From: Vibrio plantisponsor
Lineage (GTDB): Bacteria; Pseudomonadota; Gammaproteobacteria; Enterobacterales; Vibrionaceae
Assembly (NCBI RefSeq): GCF_013041605.1
Contig: NZ_JABEQC010000009.1
Location: forward strand, 182,612-246,611
DNA length: 64,000 nucleotides
Reading direction: 5' to 3'
Part shown: piece by piece, positions 28,620 through 40,179 of the stretch
Position numbering within the stretch: the first letter of the stretch is position 1
Layout: each line of letters begins with the position of its first letter
Notes under the pieces: model-generated
Database searches by the model: none
Seen by the model: only the letters and a program-made list of their open reading frames with translations
Told to the model about the DNA's origin: nothing
Made by a program: the position numbers and the translations under genes

Positions 28620-29078
28620 TTATTGAACCATTGGTGGCTGAACCATTATGTTGTACAGCTCTTCGTCGCTTTGAGCGTTGCGAAGCTGTTTTAACGTTTG
28701 TTTGTCGTTCAAGCGCTCCGCCATGCAAGAAAGGGTTTTCAAATGCTCTTTGCATTGTTCTTCAGGAACAAGCAGTGCAAATAGAAGGTCAACAGGACGG
28801 TTATCGATAGAATCAAATTCGATAGGTTCTTCACATTGAAGTAATACCGCAACAGCGTTATCACTTGATGCCATTCGGGCGTGTGGGATGGCTATGCCAT
28901 TACCAATACCGGTACTGCCCATCTTTTCACGACTGAGCATGCATTCGAATAGTTCAGTTGCATTTTGTCCGGTGTATTCTGCAGCGATTTCGCTGATGAT
29001 TTCGAGGGCTCTTTTTTTACTAGAGCATTGAACTGCACTTTTTGTGCAGCTCAATGAAAGTACTTCGCTTAATTGCAT
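28620..29078 (-). CDS. ptsN: nitrogen-PTS EIIA protein PtsN
   Basis: EIIA-Ntr of 152 residues, the terminal phosphoacceptor of the nitrogen PTS, which regulates potassium transport and other targets. The active-site histidine is His66 in [21 protein letters not shown] and [14 protein letters not shown] are family motifs. It starts two bases after hpf, so the two are translationally close. Confidence 0.97.
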   Translation of the reverse strand: MQLSEVLSLSCTKSAVQCSSKKRALEIISEIAAEYTGQNATELFECMLSREKMGSTGIGNGIAIPHARMASSDNAVAVLLQCEEPIEFDSIDNRPVDLLFALLVPEEQCKEHLKTLSCMAERLNDKQTLKQLRNAQSDEELYNIMVQPPMVQ

Positions 29079-29080
29079 GA

Positions 29081-29368
29081 TTAATGGCTACTTAGCTTTT
29101 CTTTATGCTTGTTGAGTTGTCTAACGAGTTTATCCACTAGGCCATCTATCGCTGCGTACATATTTTCGTTGTCCGCAGTGGCGTGGATTTCCCCTTGATT
29201 TACGTGGAGCGTAGCTTCGGCGATCTGGTGCAATTTTTCAACACGTAAAATCACTTGAATGCTGTTTATATGATCAAAAAAGCGTTCTAGTTTTTCGAAT
29301 TTGGAGTGAACATAGTCTTGCATTGAATCGGTAAGATCAATGTGATGGCCTTGGATATTGATTTGCAT
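29081..29368 (-). CDS. hpf: ribosome hibernation promoting factor (short form)
   Basis: A 95-residue short HPF/YhbH protein that binds the 30S decoding region and promotes 100S dimers in stationary phase. The beta-alpha-beta fold is recognisable in MQINIQGHHIDLTDSMQDYV and ATLHVNQGEIHATADNENMYAAIDGLVDKL. It lacks the long C-terminal dimerisation domain. It lies between rpoN and ptsN, the standard place. Confidence 0.96.
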   Translation of the reverse strand: MQINIQGHHIDLTDSMQDYVHSKFEKLERFFDHINSIQVILRVEKLHQIAEATLHVNQGEIHATADNENMYAAIDGLVDKLVRQLNKHKEKLSSH

Positions 29369-29391
29369 AGACTTTCCTTCTCTGTTTGGCC

Positions 29392-30855
29392 TTAAAGCAG
29401 GCGTTTACGCTGACTAGAGGGGGCTATTCCCAAAGATTCACGGTATTTCGCAATCGTTCGTCTTGCGACCTGAATCCCCTGATCAGCAAGTAGAGCCGCG
29501 ATTTTACTGTCACTCAACGGTTTTGCTGGGGTTTCCGCAGCAACCAGTTTTTTGATCAGTGCACGAATCGCGGTAGATGAACATTCTCCACCATTGTCAG
29601 TGCTGACGTGACTAGAGAAAAAGTACTTCAGTTCAAATATACCTCGTGGGGTATGCATGTATTTCTGTGTCGTAACACGAGAAATGGTTGATTCATGCAT
29701 CTCCACGGCTAAAGCGACGTCATTTAGGACCATCGGCTTCATGGCTTCTTCGCCATATTCAAAGAAATCACGCTGGTGTTCAACTATGCATTTGGCAACT
29801 TTGAGCAAAGTCTCGTTTCGACTTTCTAAGCTTTTGATTAACCATTTTGCCTCTTGCAAATTGGTACGGATATAGTTGCTGTCTGCACTGTTGCCGCGAC
29901 CAAGGTTTGCGTACTGCTGGTTCACTTTCAATTTTGGAACGCTGTCTGGATTGATAGTAACAATCCATTTGCCGTGCTCTTTGTACACAGAAACATCCGG
30001 AATGACGTACTCTGCATGCTCTGAGGCAATGCGGCTACCTGGTCGTGGATCCAACTGCTGAATCAGTTGAAGCACTTCGCGTAAGTCTTCTTCTTTGAGT
30101 TTAGTCTCTTTCAATATGACTTTGTAATCGCGATTACCAAGTTGATCGATATGATTAGCCAATATTTGTTTAGCACTGTCTAACCAAGGTGTATCTGCAG
30201 GGTAGGTTGCCAACTGTAACAGTAGGCAATCTTGGAGGTTTAGAGAAGCAACGCCGAGGGGATCAAACTGTTGAATACGCTTTCGTACCGCTTCAATTTC
30301 GTCCAGTTCAATTTCTTCGCTGTGGAAGTTCTCTTGGATATCTTCTAAAGAAACGGTTAGATAACCGTAATCGTCAATCGCATCGATTAACGCAAGAGCA
30401 ATAGAACGGTCGTTTTCGCTGAAAGGGGTAAGATCAAGTTGCCACAAAAGATAGTCTTGCAGCGTTTGTGTTGTTTCCCCTTGATACACAGGCATATCGT
30501 CATCTAATGCGATACCTGTGCTACCAGTATTGGCGCTGTAAACATCATCCCACGTGGTGTCGATTTCCAGTTCTGCGCTGATTTCGGATTTTTCAATCAG
30601 TTCAGAACTGTCTTGAGGTTCAATCTCTAAGATATCGGCACTGTTATCTTTTTCCTCATGACTGTTCGTCAAGCTTTCAACTGATGTCTGCTCATCTCCA
30701 GGCTCTTCAACATCCAATAGAGGATTAGAATCCAACGCTTCTTGGATCTCTTGTTGCAGATCGAGTGTTGACAGTTGCAATAAGCGAATAGCTTGCTGCA
30801 ACTGTGGTGTCATAGCTAACTGTTGGCCTAACTTAAGCTGTAATGAGGGTTTCAT
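29392..30855 (-). CDS. rpoN: RNA polymerase sigma-54 factor
   Basis: Sigma-54 of 487 residues, which in vibrios drives flagellar, nitrogen and quorum-sensing genes. Region I is Gln/Leu-rich ([17 protein letters not shown]), followed by an acidic region II (about 55-110), the core-binding region and a HTH. The RpoN box reads [10 protein letters not shown] near residue 470, close to the usual ARRTVAKYRE. It follows lptB by 43 bases in the export/sigma-54 operon. Confidence 0.98.
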   Translation of the reverse strand: MKPSLQLKLGQQLAMTPQLQQAIRLLQLSTLDLQQEIQEALDSNPLLDVEEPGDEQTSVESLTNSHEEKDNSADILEIEPQDSSELIEKSEISAELEIDTTWDDVYSANTGSTGIALDDDMPVYQGETTQTLQDYLLWQLDLTPFSENDRSIALALIDAIDDYGYLTVSLEDIQENFHSEEIELDEIEAVRKRIQQFDPLGVASLNLQDCLLLQLATYPADTPWLDSAKQILANHIDQLGNRDYKVILKETKLKEEDLREVLQLIQQLDPRPGSRIASEHAEYVIPDVSVYKEHGKWIVTINPDSVPKLKVNQQYANLGRGNSADSNYIRTNLQEAKWLIKSLESRNETLLKVAKCIVEHQRDFFEYGEEAMKPMVLNDVALAVEMHESTISRVTTQKYMHTPRGIFELKYFFSSHVSTDNGGECSSTAIRALIKKLVAAETPAKPLSDSKIAALLADQGIQVARRTIAKYRESLGIAPSSQRKRLL

Positions 30856-30898
30856 TCAGTAACGACTACCTTGTTGTTAGAATTGCCCATGATATTAA

Positions 30899-31624
30899 TC
30901 ATAGACGGAATTGTTCACCGAGATATACCTGCTTAACTTGTTCGTTGTTGAGCACTTCCTGCGGCGTTCCTTCAGCGATGAGCTGCCCTTGACTTACAAT
31001 ATAAGCCTTTTCACATACGTCGAGAGTTTCCCGCACGTTGTGGTCAGTGATCAGGACTCCCAGTCCACGATCTCTTAAGTGTTCAATGATTTTTTTAATG
31101 TCGATAACGGAAATTGGGTCAACACCGGCGAAGGGTTCATCCAGTAAAATAAATTGTGGATTCGCTGCCAAAGCGCGGGCAATTTCAACACGACGACGCT
31201 CACCACCAGACAATGCCATACCGGCACTGCTACGGATATGCTGAATGTGGAATTCGTCGAGCAGATCTTCAAGCTTGTCTTGACGTTCTTCTCGGCTTAA
31301 TTCTTCACGTGTTTGCAATACGGCCATGATGTTATCTTCCACTGAAAGTTTGCGGAAGATGGACGCTTCTTGTGGCAAATAGCCAATCCCCATACGAGAG
31401 CGGCTATGCATTGGCAAAATGCTGATGTCTTTGTCATCAATACTGATGGTGCCTTCGTCACGAGCTACCAAGCCTACAATCATGTAGAAGGAGGTGGTTT
31501 TTCCTGCGCCGTTTGGCCCAAGTAATCCAACAATTTGGCCAGATTCTACTTTTAGGCTTACGTCAGAGACGACTTTTCTTTTTTTGTAGCTTTTCGCTAA
31601 ATGTTCTGCTTTTAGGATCGCCAT
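30899..31624 (-). CDS. lptB: LPS export ABC transporter ATPase LptB
   Basis: Cytoplasmic ATPase (241 residues) of the LptB2FGC complex that extracts LPS from the inner membrane. Walker [10 protein letters not shown], signature [15 protein letters not shown] and Walker [13 protein letters not shown] are intact; AIL-type contacts with LptFG are expected from [15 protein letters not shown]. It begins two bases after lptA. Its partner permeases lptF-lptG lie at 57707-59884. Confidence 0.98.
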   Translation of the reverse strand: MAILKAEHLAKSYKKRKVVSDVSLKVESGQIVGLLGPNGAGKTTSFYMIVGLVARDEGTISIDDKDISILPMHSRSRMGIGYLPQEASIFRKLSVEDNIMAVLQTREELSREERQDKLEDLLDEFHIQHIRSSAGMALSGGERRRVEIARALAANPQFILLDEPFAGVDPISVIDIKKIIEHLRDRGLGVLITDHNVRETLDVCEKAYIVSQGQLIAEGTPQEVLNNEQVKQVYLGEQFRL

Positions 31625-31626
31625 AG

Positions 31627-32124
31627 TTATTCTTTTGGTGCTGCTTGTGGCTGAAGAACAGTGGATACTCGACCACCGCCATTGCCGTCAGCAATAAGTT
31701 TTTGCGATGAAATTTGGTAGCGAATTTTGTTACCGCGAATTTCACTGTCGTCTTGAGACAGTAAGGCTTTATCTACCATGGTCAACTCATCGGCAGCCAT
31801 TTTGTAATACAGTTCTTTTGCTTCACCGTACAGTGTTTTTCCATCGTCAGTGAGCTGAGAAAAAGTGGCTACATCACCATAGCCTTCTATTTCTTCAATT
31901 TGTCCGGTTTTTGCATCACGAATGACGATCAACTTATCAGCGTTGATATTAATACTGCCCTGTTTCAGCTTTACATCACCAAGGAAAGTAACTCGGTTAC
32001 TTTTCATATCTAACTGTTGGCTGTCAGAGTCAATGTACACAGGTTGCTGGCTATCGGTTGATAGAGCCAGAGCCTGACCAGAAGTCAGTAAGCAAGCAAT
32101 AAGACTAAGGTGTGAGAGTTTCAT
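31627..32124 (-). CDS. lptA: lipopolysaccharide transport periplasmic protein LptA
   Basis: Periplasmic bridge protein of 165 residues with a signal peptide (about 1-20, ending GQALA) and an OstA/LptA beta-jellyroll repeat ([19 protein letters not shown]). It carries LPS between LptC and LptD. ATG at 32124 has AAGGTAGAT before it and gives the signal peptide; the frame is open 15 codons further but without such context. It overlaps lptC by 20 bases. Confidence 0.96.
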   Translation of the reverse strand: MKLSHLSLIACLLTSGQALALSTDSQQPVYIDSDSQQLDMKSNRVTFLGDVKLKQGSININADKLIVIRDAKTGQIEEIEGYGDVATFSQLTDDGKTLYGEAKELYYKMAADELTMVDKALLSQDDSEIRGNKIRYQISSQKLIADGNGGGRVSTVLQPQAAPKE

Positions 32125-32668
32125 ATCTACCTTGTACATGGTTATAAAGAACAGCCGAATGGTCACCAAAGTTACCTTTCATCGCCTGTCCATTTGTTTC
32201 AAATTGCGGACCGTTTAAATCTACTGGATTATCAGCCCAAAAATCACGGTTCTTGAGATGAATGCTCATTCTTGTGGTCGTGAGCTTATCAAAACCAGAA
32301 TCGTCGAGTAAATTCTTCACGATAACATCATCATACAGCGTTAAGACGTTATCTTTAGCTAAAATACCGCGCTTTGCTGTGATCTCCCACTCTTGATTGG
32401 TTCCTTCGCGATAGATTTTTAATATCGGAGTATCAAAAATGGTATTGCCACTCTTGGCATAGTGATCCAAATGTGTAGACGTGATCACATAACTTCTCAC
32501 GCCACTCTCGTTGTAAGAGACGTTATCTAAATTGATTCCGCTAAACATTGGTAGTTCCAAATTAGGAGCTACTTGGATGTCAGCCGTTTGTTCTTTGTCG
32601 AATAGGTAATAAGCAGACCATGAAGCGACAAACAGAAGTATCGTATAAAGAATACGAGACAAACTCAT
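32105..32668 (-). CDS. lptC: LPS export protein LptC
   Basis: Bitopic inner-membrane protein of 187 residues: one N-terminal helix (about 7-23, LYTILLFVASWSAYYLF) and a periplasmic jellyroll (YNESGVRSYVITSTHLDHYA). It receives LPS from LptB2FG and hands it to LptA. It overlaps kdsC by four bases upstream and lptA downstream, indicating tight coupling. Confidence 0.95.
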   Translation of the reverse strand: MSLSRILYTILLFVASWSAYYLFDKEQTADIQVAPNLELPMFSGINLDNVSYNESGVRSYVITSTHLDHYAKSGNTIFDTPILKIYREGTNQEWEITAKRGILAKDNVLTLYDDVIVKNLLDDSGFDKLTTTRMSIHLKNRDFWADNPVDLNGPQFETNGQAMKGNFGDHSAVLYNHVQGRYETLTP

Positions 32669-33222
32669 ATACTTAAGCCTTTATGAACGTCCAACTCGTT
32701 ACGTGCTTGTAGAATCAAATCACACACTTCACGTACTGCGCCACGTCCACCGTTAATTGTTGTTACATAGTTAGCGCGTTTAGCAAGCAGTGGATGCCCG
32801 TCAGCAACACAGACTTTAAGCGCTACTTTTTCCATTACTGCCCAATCGATCAAGTCATCACCAATATAGCCTGTATGTTGCGGTTCTATCGCTAACTTTT
32901 GGCAAATATCGTTGTACGCTTTCACTTTATCGTCTTGGCCTTGGTAAATAAGTTTTATACCAAGCGCATTCATGCGGTTTTCAACGATTTTTGATTGGCG
33001 ACCAGTGATGATGGCGACTTCAATTCCCGCATTCATCAGTGATTTTACGCCATACCCATCACGAGTGTGGAATGTCTTCAGTTCTTCGCCATGATTGCCC
33101 ATGTAGACTAAGCCATCGGAAAACACACCATCGACATCGCAAATTAGCAGTTTTATCTCTTTTGCGATAGCAAGAATAGAAGCGTCAACCTCACCATAAA
33201 GCGTTTCAACTGTCTGAGCCAT
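32665..33222 (-). CDS. kdsC: 3-deoxy-D-manno-octulosonate-8-phosphate phosphatase
   Basis: HAD-family phosphatase of 185 residues making free Kdo from Kdo-8-P for LPS core synthesis. The nucleophile motif is LLICDVDGVFSDG, followed by VAIITGRQSKIVENR and the metal-binding GDDLIDWAVM. It has the compact C0-type layout of KdsC. Its start overlaps the kdsD stop by one base (TAATG). Confidence 0.97.
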   Translation of the reverse strand: MAQTVETLYGEVDASILAIAKEIKLLICDVDGVFSDGLVYMGNHGEELKTFHTRDGYGVKSLMNAGIEVAIITGRQSKIVENRMNALGIKLIYQGQDDKVKAYNDICQKLAIEPQHTGYIGDDLIDWAVMEKVALKVCVADGHPLLAKRANYVTTINGGRGAVREVCDLILQARNELDVHKGLSI

Positions 33223-34196
33223 TACATAACTCCTGCTTTAAGCAAGTCGTGCATGTTTAATGCGCCCACCACTTTACCATCTTCCACCAGCATTAAGCCG
33301 TTAATGCGTTTTTCCTGCATCAGGTTTAGACCTTCAACAGCCAGTAAGTTTGGTGAAGCGACAGTCGGGTTCTTCGTCATTACTTCACTGATGGTTGCGG
33401 TATGGATATCAATCCGTTTATCAAGAATTCGACGTAAATCGCCATCAGTAAAGATGCCGATCAAATGATCGTCTTCATCGGTTACCGCTGTCATACCTAA
33501 GCCTTTCTGGCTAATTTCTAACAGTGCTTCTCTGACTAATGCTGTCGGTTTTACTTTTGGCAGAGCTTCACCGAAATGCATGATGTCGGCCAGTTTCATC
33601 AGCAGTTTACGGCCTAAGGCACCGCCAGGGTGAGAAAGTGCAAAGTCTTCTGCAGTAAATCCGCGAGCCTGCAATAATGCGACAGCTAATGCATCGCCCA
33701 TCACCAAAGTTGCTGTGGTGCTGGATGTTGGAGCTAAACCAAGAGGGCAAGCTTCTTTTGGAACCGTTATTTGTAGATGAATATCAGACAGTTTTGCCAT
33801 GTTTGACTGAGGGTTACCAGTCATACTGATAATGCGGTTGTTTAATCGTTTTAGTACCGGAAACAGAGAGAGAATTTCAGCTGACTCCCCTGAGTTTGAT
33901 ATCGCTAAAACGATGTCACCGTGTTCGATCATACCCAAATCGCCGTGAGATGCTTCTCCGGGATGAACAAAAAATGCTGAAGTGCCAGTACTGGCTAGTG
34001 TTGCCGCTATTTTTTTACCAATATGGCCGGATTTACCAATACCCATCACCACAACTTTGCCATTTTTGTTGTCCAGCATCATTTCACAGGCGCGGACAAA
34101 GTTGTCATTGATGTATTGATCTAGCTGCTGTAATGCTTCGATTTCCGTTGTCAGAACTTGCTGAGCAACACTGCGGTAGTCAAAGTTATTAGACAT
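33222..34196 (-). CDS. kdsD: D-arabinose 5-phosphate isomerase
   Basis: Converts ribulose 5-phosphate to arabinose 5-phosphate, the first committed step toward Kdo. It has 324 residues: an SIS sugar isomerase domain (GIGKSGHIGKKIAATLAS and HPGEASHGDLG) followed by two CBS domains (about 210-324). ATG at 34196 is chosen because TTGGAGCG lies just upstream; a TTG four codons earlier overlaps that ribosome site. It follows yrbG by 12 bases. Confidence 0.97.
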   Translation of the reverse strand: MSNNFDYRSVAQQVLTTEIEALQQLDQYINDNFVRACEMMLDNKNGKVVVMGIGKSGHIGKKIAATLASTGTSAFFVHPGEASHGDLGMIEHGDIVLAISNSGESAEILSLFPVLKRLNNRIISMTGNPQSNMAKLSDIHLQITVPKEACPLGLAPTSSTTATLVMGDALAVALLQARGFTAEDFALSHPGGALGRKLLMKLADIMHFGEALPKVKPTALVREALLEISQKGLGMTAVTDEDDHLIGIFTDGDLRRILDKRIDIHTATISEVMTKNPTVASPNLLAVEGLNLMQEKRINGLMLVEDGKVVGALNMHDLLKAGVM

Positions 34197-34208
34197 ATTA
34201 CGCTCCAA

Positions 34209-35174
34209 TTACGCTGCCATATTCATAAATAGATAAGTTTGGTACGCCAGAAAGGTGACACACAGAATCGCGCCTTCAATACGATTTATGCTGCGTGATT
34301 TACCCAACGCCATCACCACGAGTAGAAGAGAAACGCCAAGCATGACCCAAAAGTCTCGTCCCATCGCGTGTTCACTCAGGAGTGAAGGGTTCAAAATGCC
34401 CGGAATACCCATCACGGCTAAAATGTTAAATACGTTTGAACCGACAATGTTGCCAACTGCCATGTCGTCTTCACCTTTTAGAACACCTGCAACAGAAGCG
34501 GCAAGTTCTGGAAGGCTGGTACCGACTGCGATAATGGTCAAGCCGATCACAAGATCACTCATTCCAAAGTATTTGGCGATAATTACAGCATTGTCGACCA
34601 GTAAACCCGCAGAGATCGGAAGCAGAACCAAACCAATCGCGATCCACATGGCTGCTTTAGGATTACTCACGCCGTCAGGAATTTCAGATTCCTGTTCTTC
34701 CAATAGAAGATCACCATTCTTTTGTTCGTTGCGGCTGATTTTTAGCATTGCGAGAATGAATACGCCGAACAAAACAAACAGCAATACGCCTTCATAAAAG
34801 CCTAGGTGGTTGTTCCACATAATTACACCCGCTAACAGAGTCACGGCGATCATCAGAGGGAATTCTCTGCGAAGCACTGGAGAGCTGATAGCAAGTGGTT
34901 TAATTAAGGCTGTAATACCCAGAATCAGGGCGATGTTCGCTATATTGGAGCCGAGTACGTTACCCACGGCTGTATCTGTTTTACCATCAAGTGCTGCCGT
35001 TGCTGAAACCATCATTTCTGGAGCAGAAGAGCCCATGGCCAGAATTGTCATACCGATAACAAGTGGTGAGATTCCGAAGTTGCGTGCTAAAGCTGCAGAA
35101 CCGAAGACGAGTTTATCGGCACTCCAAACTAAAATGATTAGACCTACAATTAGAAACGCAACAGCTTCGATCAT
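34209..35174 (-). CDS. yrbG: calcium/sodium antiporter YrbG
   Basis: Inner-membrane exchanger of 321 residues with about ten helices. The two inverted Na/Ca exchanger repeats are visible by their signatures GSSAPEMMVSATAALDG (about 48-64) and GTSLPELAASVAGVLKG (about 216-232), separated by a cytoplasmic acidic loop (LLEEQESEIPDG). Such transporters exchange Ca2+ for Na+ or H+. It is the first gene of the kds-lpt-rpoN strand and is divergent from mlaF. Confidence 0.95.
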   Translation of the reverse strand: MIEAVAFLIVGLIILVWSADKLVFGSAALARNFGISPLVIGMTILAMGSSAPEMMVSATAALDGKTDTAVGNVLGSNIANIALILGITALIKPLAISSPVLRREFPLMIAVTLLAGVIMWNNHLGFYEGVLLFVLFGVFILAMLKISRNEQKNGDLLLEEQESEIPDGVSNPKAAMWIAIGLVLLPISAGLLVDNAVIIAKYFGMSDLVIGLTIIAVGTSLPELAASVAGVLKGEDDMAVGNIVGSNVFNILAVMGIPGILNPSLLSEHAMGRDFWVMLGVSLLLVVMALGKSRSINRIEGAILCVTFLAYQTYLFMNMAA

Positions 35175-35502
35175 GGTGATTCCTATACTTAATCAGCGAC
35201 TAAAATGTTTAACCGCCGATTTTGACGCTTTGATGGGGAAAAGGGAAGCCGAAGTTCCAATTTATTGTTCTCAGTTCTGGGCAAATTTGTATACAAATGT
35301 AGAGGTAATGAAAAAATGCACCTACGCTTGATGTAAAACTTAAAGATGGGCCTTTTATCAATAAATTGACTGATAAAACTGGAACTGAAGTCTAATTTTG
35401 GTTTCAATGTGGCTGCAATTGAACAGTGCTTTTAATTTGGGATGAATATGCTTATTATGGCCTATCACATGGATGAGAATCTTACAGCAGCGAATAGCCA
35501 GT
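35175..35502. other. divergent intergenic region yrbG / mlaF
   Basis: This 328-base gap must hold promoters for both large operons. I see no convincing -35/-10 pair; TATTAT near 35453 is a possible mlaF -10. It contains a perfect 14-bp palindrome, ATTTGTATACAAAT (35285-35298), of unknown meaning. No RNA gene or credible ORF is recognised apart from a ten-codon upstream extension of mlaF from ATG 35473. Confidence 0.5.
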
Positions 35503-36306
35503 ATGTCTGACACTGACTTAGTCACTATAAAAAATCTAACCTTTTCCCGATCTAACCGAATCATTTTTGATGACATCAGTCTTCAAGTCCCTAAAGGTAA
35601 AATTACCGCCATCATGGGTCCGTCAGGAATTGGTAAAACAACGCTTTTACGACTTATCGGTGGTCAACTGTATCCTGAAACAGGTGAAATCTGGTTTGAC
35701 GGCAGCAATATTCCAACCTTAAGTCGAAACAAGTTATATAAAGCGCGTAAGAAAATGAGCATGCTTTTTCAGTCAGGTGCTCTGTTTACTGATCTTAACG
35801 TATTCGATAACGTCGCTTTTCCTATCCGAGAACACACCGATCTTGATGAGTCTTTAATTCGAACTTTGGTACTGCTAAAGCTTGAAGCGGTAGGACTTCG
35901 TGGCGCCGCTTATTTGATGCCTAGCGAACTTTCCGGCGGTATGGCAAGACGAGCAGCACTGGCTCGCGCTATTGCTCTCGATCCTGAGCTTATTATGTAT
36001 GACGAACCTTTTGTTGGTCAGGATCCTATTACCATGGGCGTATTGGTTGAATTGATTCGAAATTTAAACCAAGCACTCGGTGTTACTTCTGTTGTTGTCT
36101 CCCATGATGTACCGGAAGTCATGAGCATTGCAGACTGGGTGTACCTGTTAGCGGAAGGTAAAGTAATCGCTCAGGGTACTCCGGAAGATTTGTACAAAAC
36201 GGAAGACCCTCGTGTTCAGCAATTCTTAAAAGGTGAAGCGGATGGTCCTGTGCCATTTCGTTATCCTGTTCAACCAATTGAAAAGGATCTTTTCCATGTT
36301 GGCTGA
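35503..36306 (+). CDS. mlaF: phospholipid ABC transporter ATPase MlaF
   Basis: ATPase of the Mla system, which keeps outer-membrane asymmetry by moving phospholipids. With ATG at 35503 ([11 protein letters not shown]) it has 267 residues and aligns with E. coli MlaF. Motifs are [28 protein letters not shown] and [13 protein letters not shown]. The C-terminal tail is the MlaB-binding region. An upstream ATG at 35473 is in frame, and neither start has a strong RBS. It overlaps mlaE by 11 bases. Confidence 0.95.
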   Translation: MSDTDLVTIKNLTFSRSNRIIFDDISLQVPKGKITAIMGPSGIGKTTLLRLIGGQLYPETGEIWFDGSNIPTLSRNKLYKARKKMSMLFQSGALFTDLNVFDNVAFPIREHTDLDESLIRTLVLLKLEAVGLRGAAYLMPSELSGGMARRAALARAIALDPELIMYDEPFVGQDPITMGVLVELIRNLNQALGVTSVVVSHDVPEVMSIADWVYLLAEGKVIAQGTPEDLYKTEDPRVQQFLKGEADGPVPFRYPVQPIEKDLFHVG

Positions 36307-37087
36307 TTTATTACAACGAGTTAGCCAATTAGGGCGTCGCTTTTTTGCCATTTGTGAATCATTTGGCCGCGCAAGCTTAATGGTTTCAGGGGCACTGTTT
36401 GGTCGACCTCATCCGATTAAAAATTTCCCACTTCTTGTTAAACAGCTCTATAGCATTGGTGTCCAATCTTTAGCGATCATTATCGTATCAGGGCTGTTTA
36501 TCGGTATGGTTCTCAGTCTGCAAGGCTATGTGATACTTGTTGATTACGGAGCTGAAACCAGCTTAGGGCAAATGGTTGCTCTTTCACTATTACGTGAACT
36601 TGGGCCAGTGGTAACCGCACTATTGTTTGCTGGTCGAGCGGGCTCAGCGCTGACTGCTGAAATCGGATTGATGAAAGCTACTGAACAAATTTCCAGCTTG
36701 GAAATGATGGCTGTCGATCCTCTAAAACGTGTAATTGCGCCAAGGTTATGGGCTGGTTTGATTTCTATGCCACTTCTCGCCATGATTTTTATGGCAGTCG
36801 GCATATGGGGTGGTCAGTTGGTTGGTGTTGATTGGAAAGGCATCGATCACGGTAGTTTCTGGTCCACGATGCAGGCATCAGTGGAATTGGGTGAAGATAT
36901 TGGTAACAGTTTGATTAAGTGCGTGGTGTTTGCCATCACAGTCACTTGGATCTCGCTGTTTAATGGTTATGACGCGGTTCCTACTTCTGAAGGGATCAGT
37001 CGAGCAACGACAAGAACTGTTGTGCATTCGTCTCTAGCTGTATTAGGGCTAGACTTTGTATTGACTGCATTGATGTTTGGGAACTAA
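36296..37087 (+). CDS. mlaE: phospholipid ABC transporter permease MlaE
   Basis: Permease of 263 residues in the MlaE/DUF140 family, with an amphipathic N-terminal helix and about five transmembrane helices. Hallmarks are [43 protein letters not shown] coupling region and [15 protein letters not shown] at 36296 follows AAAAGGATC. It is two bases before mlaD. Confidence 0.96.
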   Translation: MLADLLQRVSQLGRRFFAICESFGRASLMVSGALFGRPHPIKNFPLLVKQLYSIGVQSLAIIIVSGLFIGMVLSLQGYVILVDYGAETSLGQMVALSLLRELGPVVTALLFAGRAGSALTAEIGLMKATEQISSLEMMAVDPLKRVIAPRLWAGLISMPLLAMIFMAVGIWGGQLVGVDWKGIDHGSFWSTMQASVELGEDIGNSLIKCVVFAITVTWISLFNGYDAVPTSEGISRATTRTVVHSSLAVLGLDFVLTALMFGN

Positions 37088-37089
37088 TC

Positions 37090-37581
37090 ATGCAACAGAC
37101 ACGTAAACTAGAATTTTGGGTAGGCAGTTTTGTGCTAGCGGGGATTTGCGCAATTCTGGTAATGATTTTTCAAGTCGCTGACGTGAAAGGTCTGGGAACA
37201 AACGATACTTACTCACTCCGAGCAGAGTTTGACAACATTGGTAGCTTAAAAGTCCGAGCGCCAGTCAAAGTGGGTGGTGTTGTGGTGGGACGTGTCTCAT
37301 CCATCGTTTTGAACAAGAGCAGCTTACTTCCTGTTGTGACTATGGCTATTGATAGCCAATACAATCAGTTTCCTGACAATTCGAGTCTACACATTTTAAC
37401 GGCAGGACTGATTGGCGAACAGTACATCAGCCTTATTCCTGGCTTTGTATTTGAAGATGAAGAGATGTTGAAAGATGGCGATCTTATTGAAGATACGAAA
37501 TCTGCACTCATTCTAGAAGATTTGATTGGTCAGGTGCTGTATAGCGTAGGCGGTTCGGAAAGTAAGGCGAGTAAGGAGTAA
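37090..37581 (+). CDS. mlaD: MCE-domain lipid-binding protein MlaD
   Basis: Inner-membrane-anchored MCE protein of 163 residues: one helix (about 9-27) then the MCE domain with LRAEFDNIGSLKVRAPVKVG. It forms a hexameric ring over MlaE through which phospholipid passes to MlaC. A short acidic tail follows. It lies three bases before mlaC in the mlaFEDCB operon. Confidence 0.96.
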   Translation: MQQTRKLEFWVGSFVLAGICAILVMIFQVADVKGLGTNDTYSLRAEFDNIGSLKVRAPVKVGGVVVGRVSSIVLNKSSLLPVVTMAIDSQYNQFPDNSSLHILTAGLIGEQYISLIPGFVFEDEEMLKDGDLIEDTKSALILEDLIGQVLYSVGGSESKASKE

Positions 37582-37584
37582 ACC

Positions 37585-38223
37585 ATGTTGAAACGTTATG
37601 TCACCACATTGTGGATATTGCTCTTATCGTGGACAGTGAACGCACAAGAAATTGACCGTACTGATCCTTACAAAATGATGAAACAAGTCGCTGAGCAATC
37701 ATTTAAGCGTTTGAAAGCAGAGCAACCAAAGATTCAAGAGAATCCTGAGTATTTAAAAGTGATCGTTGAAGAAGAGCTGATGCCTTATATCAATGATCAA
37801 TATGCGGCGTTAAAACTCCTTGGCTCAAACTTGAAAGGCGCAAAAAGAGAAGATGTGGGTGAGTTTGTTACAGCATTCAGAGCTTATTTGGTAACAAACT
37901 ACGCGCAGGTTTTGACTCAGTATACCAACCAAGAAATCGAGTTTGGTCCAGAACCTCAGCTTGAGGATGACCGCCGAATTTCGAGTATCAAGGTGGATAT
38001 TATTGATTCACCGCGTCCAAACATTAAGTTGGAATTTAAGTTACGCAAAGAAAAATCCGGTGATTGGAAAGCGTTCGACATGATAGCCGAAGGCATCAGT
38101 TTCCTGACGAGCAAACAATCTGAATGGAATGGCAAAATTCGCCAAGAAGGCATTTTGGCTGTTGCCAAAGAGCTGCAGGATTTGTCGAAACAACCGATTC
38201 GATTTGAGAGCAAAACCCAATGA
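37585..38223 (+). CDS. mlaC: phospholipid-binding protein MlaC
   Basis: Periplasmic lipid shuttle of 212 residues (Ttg2D family) with a signal peptide (about 1-20, ending TVNAQ). The core has VIVEEELMPYINDQYAALKLL and YLVTNYAQVLTQY, typical of the family, and a C-terminal FDMIAEGISFLTSKQSEWNG. It exchanges phospholipid with MlaD and the outer-membrane MlaA. Its stop overlaps the mlaB ATG (ATGA). Confidence 0.95.
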   Translation: MLKRYVTTLWILLLSWTVNAQEIDRTDPYKMMKQVAEQSFKRLKAEQPKIQENPEYLKVIVEEELMPYINDQYAALKLLGSNLKGAKREDVGEFVTAFRAYLVTNYAQVLTQYTNQEIEFGPEPQLEDDRRISSIKVDIIDSPRPNIKLEFKLRKEKSGDWKAFDMIAEGISFLTSKQSEWNGKIRQEGILAVAKELQDLSKQPIRFESKTQ

Positions 38224-38549
38224 TGCATCCGCAATGGCAGACGGTTAATTCAGAGATAGCGAAGCTGACCGGAGCGCTGGATCGTGATAAGGTGCCGCTC
38301 TTATGGCAAACGTTGCAGCAATGGCAGCCGGAAACAGAACAGTTTGAAGTCTCTTTACAGAACGTCGAACGTATTGATTCTGCTGGTATGGTGATGTTGA
38401 TTCACCTAATAGAGCATGCAAAAAAACGAAATTGCCATATAATGCTCAGTTTTGTGCCAGAAGAGCTGCGCACACTAATTCAGTTGAGCAATATTGAAGA
38501 GTTGATGTCTCAACATATACAAATTTCCAACGGGGTGAATTGTGGATAG
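38220..38549 (+). CDS. mlaB: STAS-domain protein MlaB
   Basis: Cytoplasmic STAS protein of 109 residues that binds MlaF and is needed for assembly and activity of the transporter. The STAS core [19 protein letters not shown] is recognisable. The gene starts inside the mlaC stop and its end overlaps ibaG by eight bases, so translation is probably coupled along the operon. Confidence 0.92.
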   Translation: MMHPQWQTVNSEIAKLTGALDRDKVPLLWQTLQQWQPETEQFEVSLQNVERIDSAGMVMLIHLIEHAKKRNCHIMLSFVPEELRTLIQLSNIEELMSQHIQISNGVNCG

Positions 38550-38796
38550 CACACAACTTAAAGAAATCTTAGATCAAGCACTCAACCTTCAAGAGATCCA
38601 TTGTAAAGGTGAAGGTAGCCACTACGAAGTTATTGCTGTGGATGAATGCTTTGAATCAATGAGCCGTGTGAAGAAACAACAGCTGATATACGGTCCATTA
38701 ATGGAATATATTAAGCGCAACGATGTTCATGCCGTTTCTATTAAAGCGTTCACGCCAGCAGAGTGGGCTCGCGATAAAAAATTGATGTCACTTTAA
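38542..38796 (+). CDS. ibaG: BolA-family iron-sulfur cluster protein IbaG (YrbA)
   Basis: BolA-like protein of 84 residues that partners monothiol glutaredoxin in Fe-S trafficking. It shows the BolA signature [15 protein letters not shown] and the C-terminal [14 protein letters not shown]; the Cys in [11 protein letters not shown] and downstream His residues are candidate cluster ligands. The start is GTG preceded by GGGGTG. It lies nine bases before murA. Confidence 0.94.
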   Translation: MDSTQLKEILDQALNLQEIHCKGEGSHYEVIAVDECFESMSRVKKQQLIYGPLMEYIKRNDVHAVSIKAFTPAEWARDKKLMSL

Positions 38797-38805
38797 GGTT
38801 AGTGA

Positions 38806-40071
<1,266 letters not shown>

Positions 40072-40090
40072 TTTTTAATTTGGTATATAG

Positions 40091-40117
40091 GCCGAAGTCT
40101 CTTGATTTCGGCTTTTT
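40091..40117 (+). terminator. rho-independent terminator after murA
   Basis: Six-base arms GCCGAA / TTCGGC around a 10-base loop, followed by TTTTTATTTT. It is weaker than the other terminators here but well placed, 20 bases after the murA stop. Confidence 0.72.
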
Positions 40118-40179
40118 ATTTTGACCTGAGTTTGGATTTTCTCTGAACTAGGTTGGTAAAGCTCCTTTGGAGAAAACTG

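Noticed and set aside
34255..35331. Long plus-strand frames antisense to yrbG (180 and 173 codons)
   Set aside because: They mirror a real, well-conserved membrane exchanger, have no ribosome site or recognisable fold, and show the Ser/Thr/Pro-rich composition of antisense frames.
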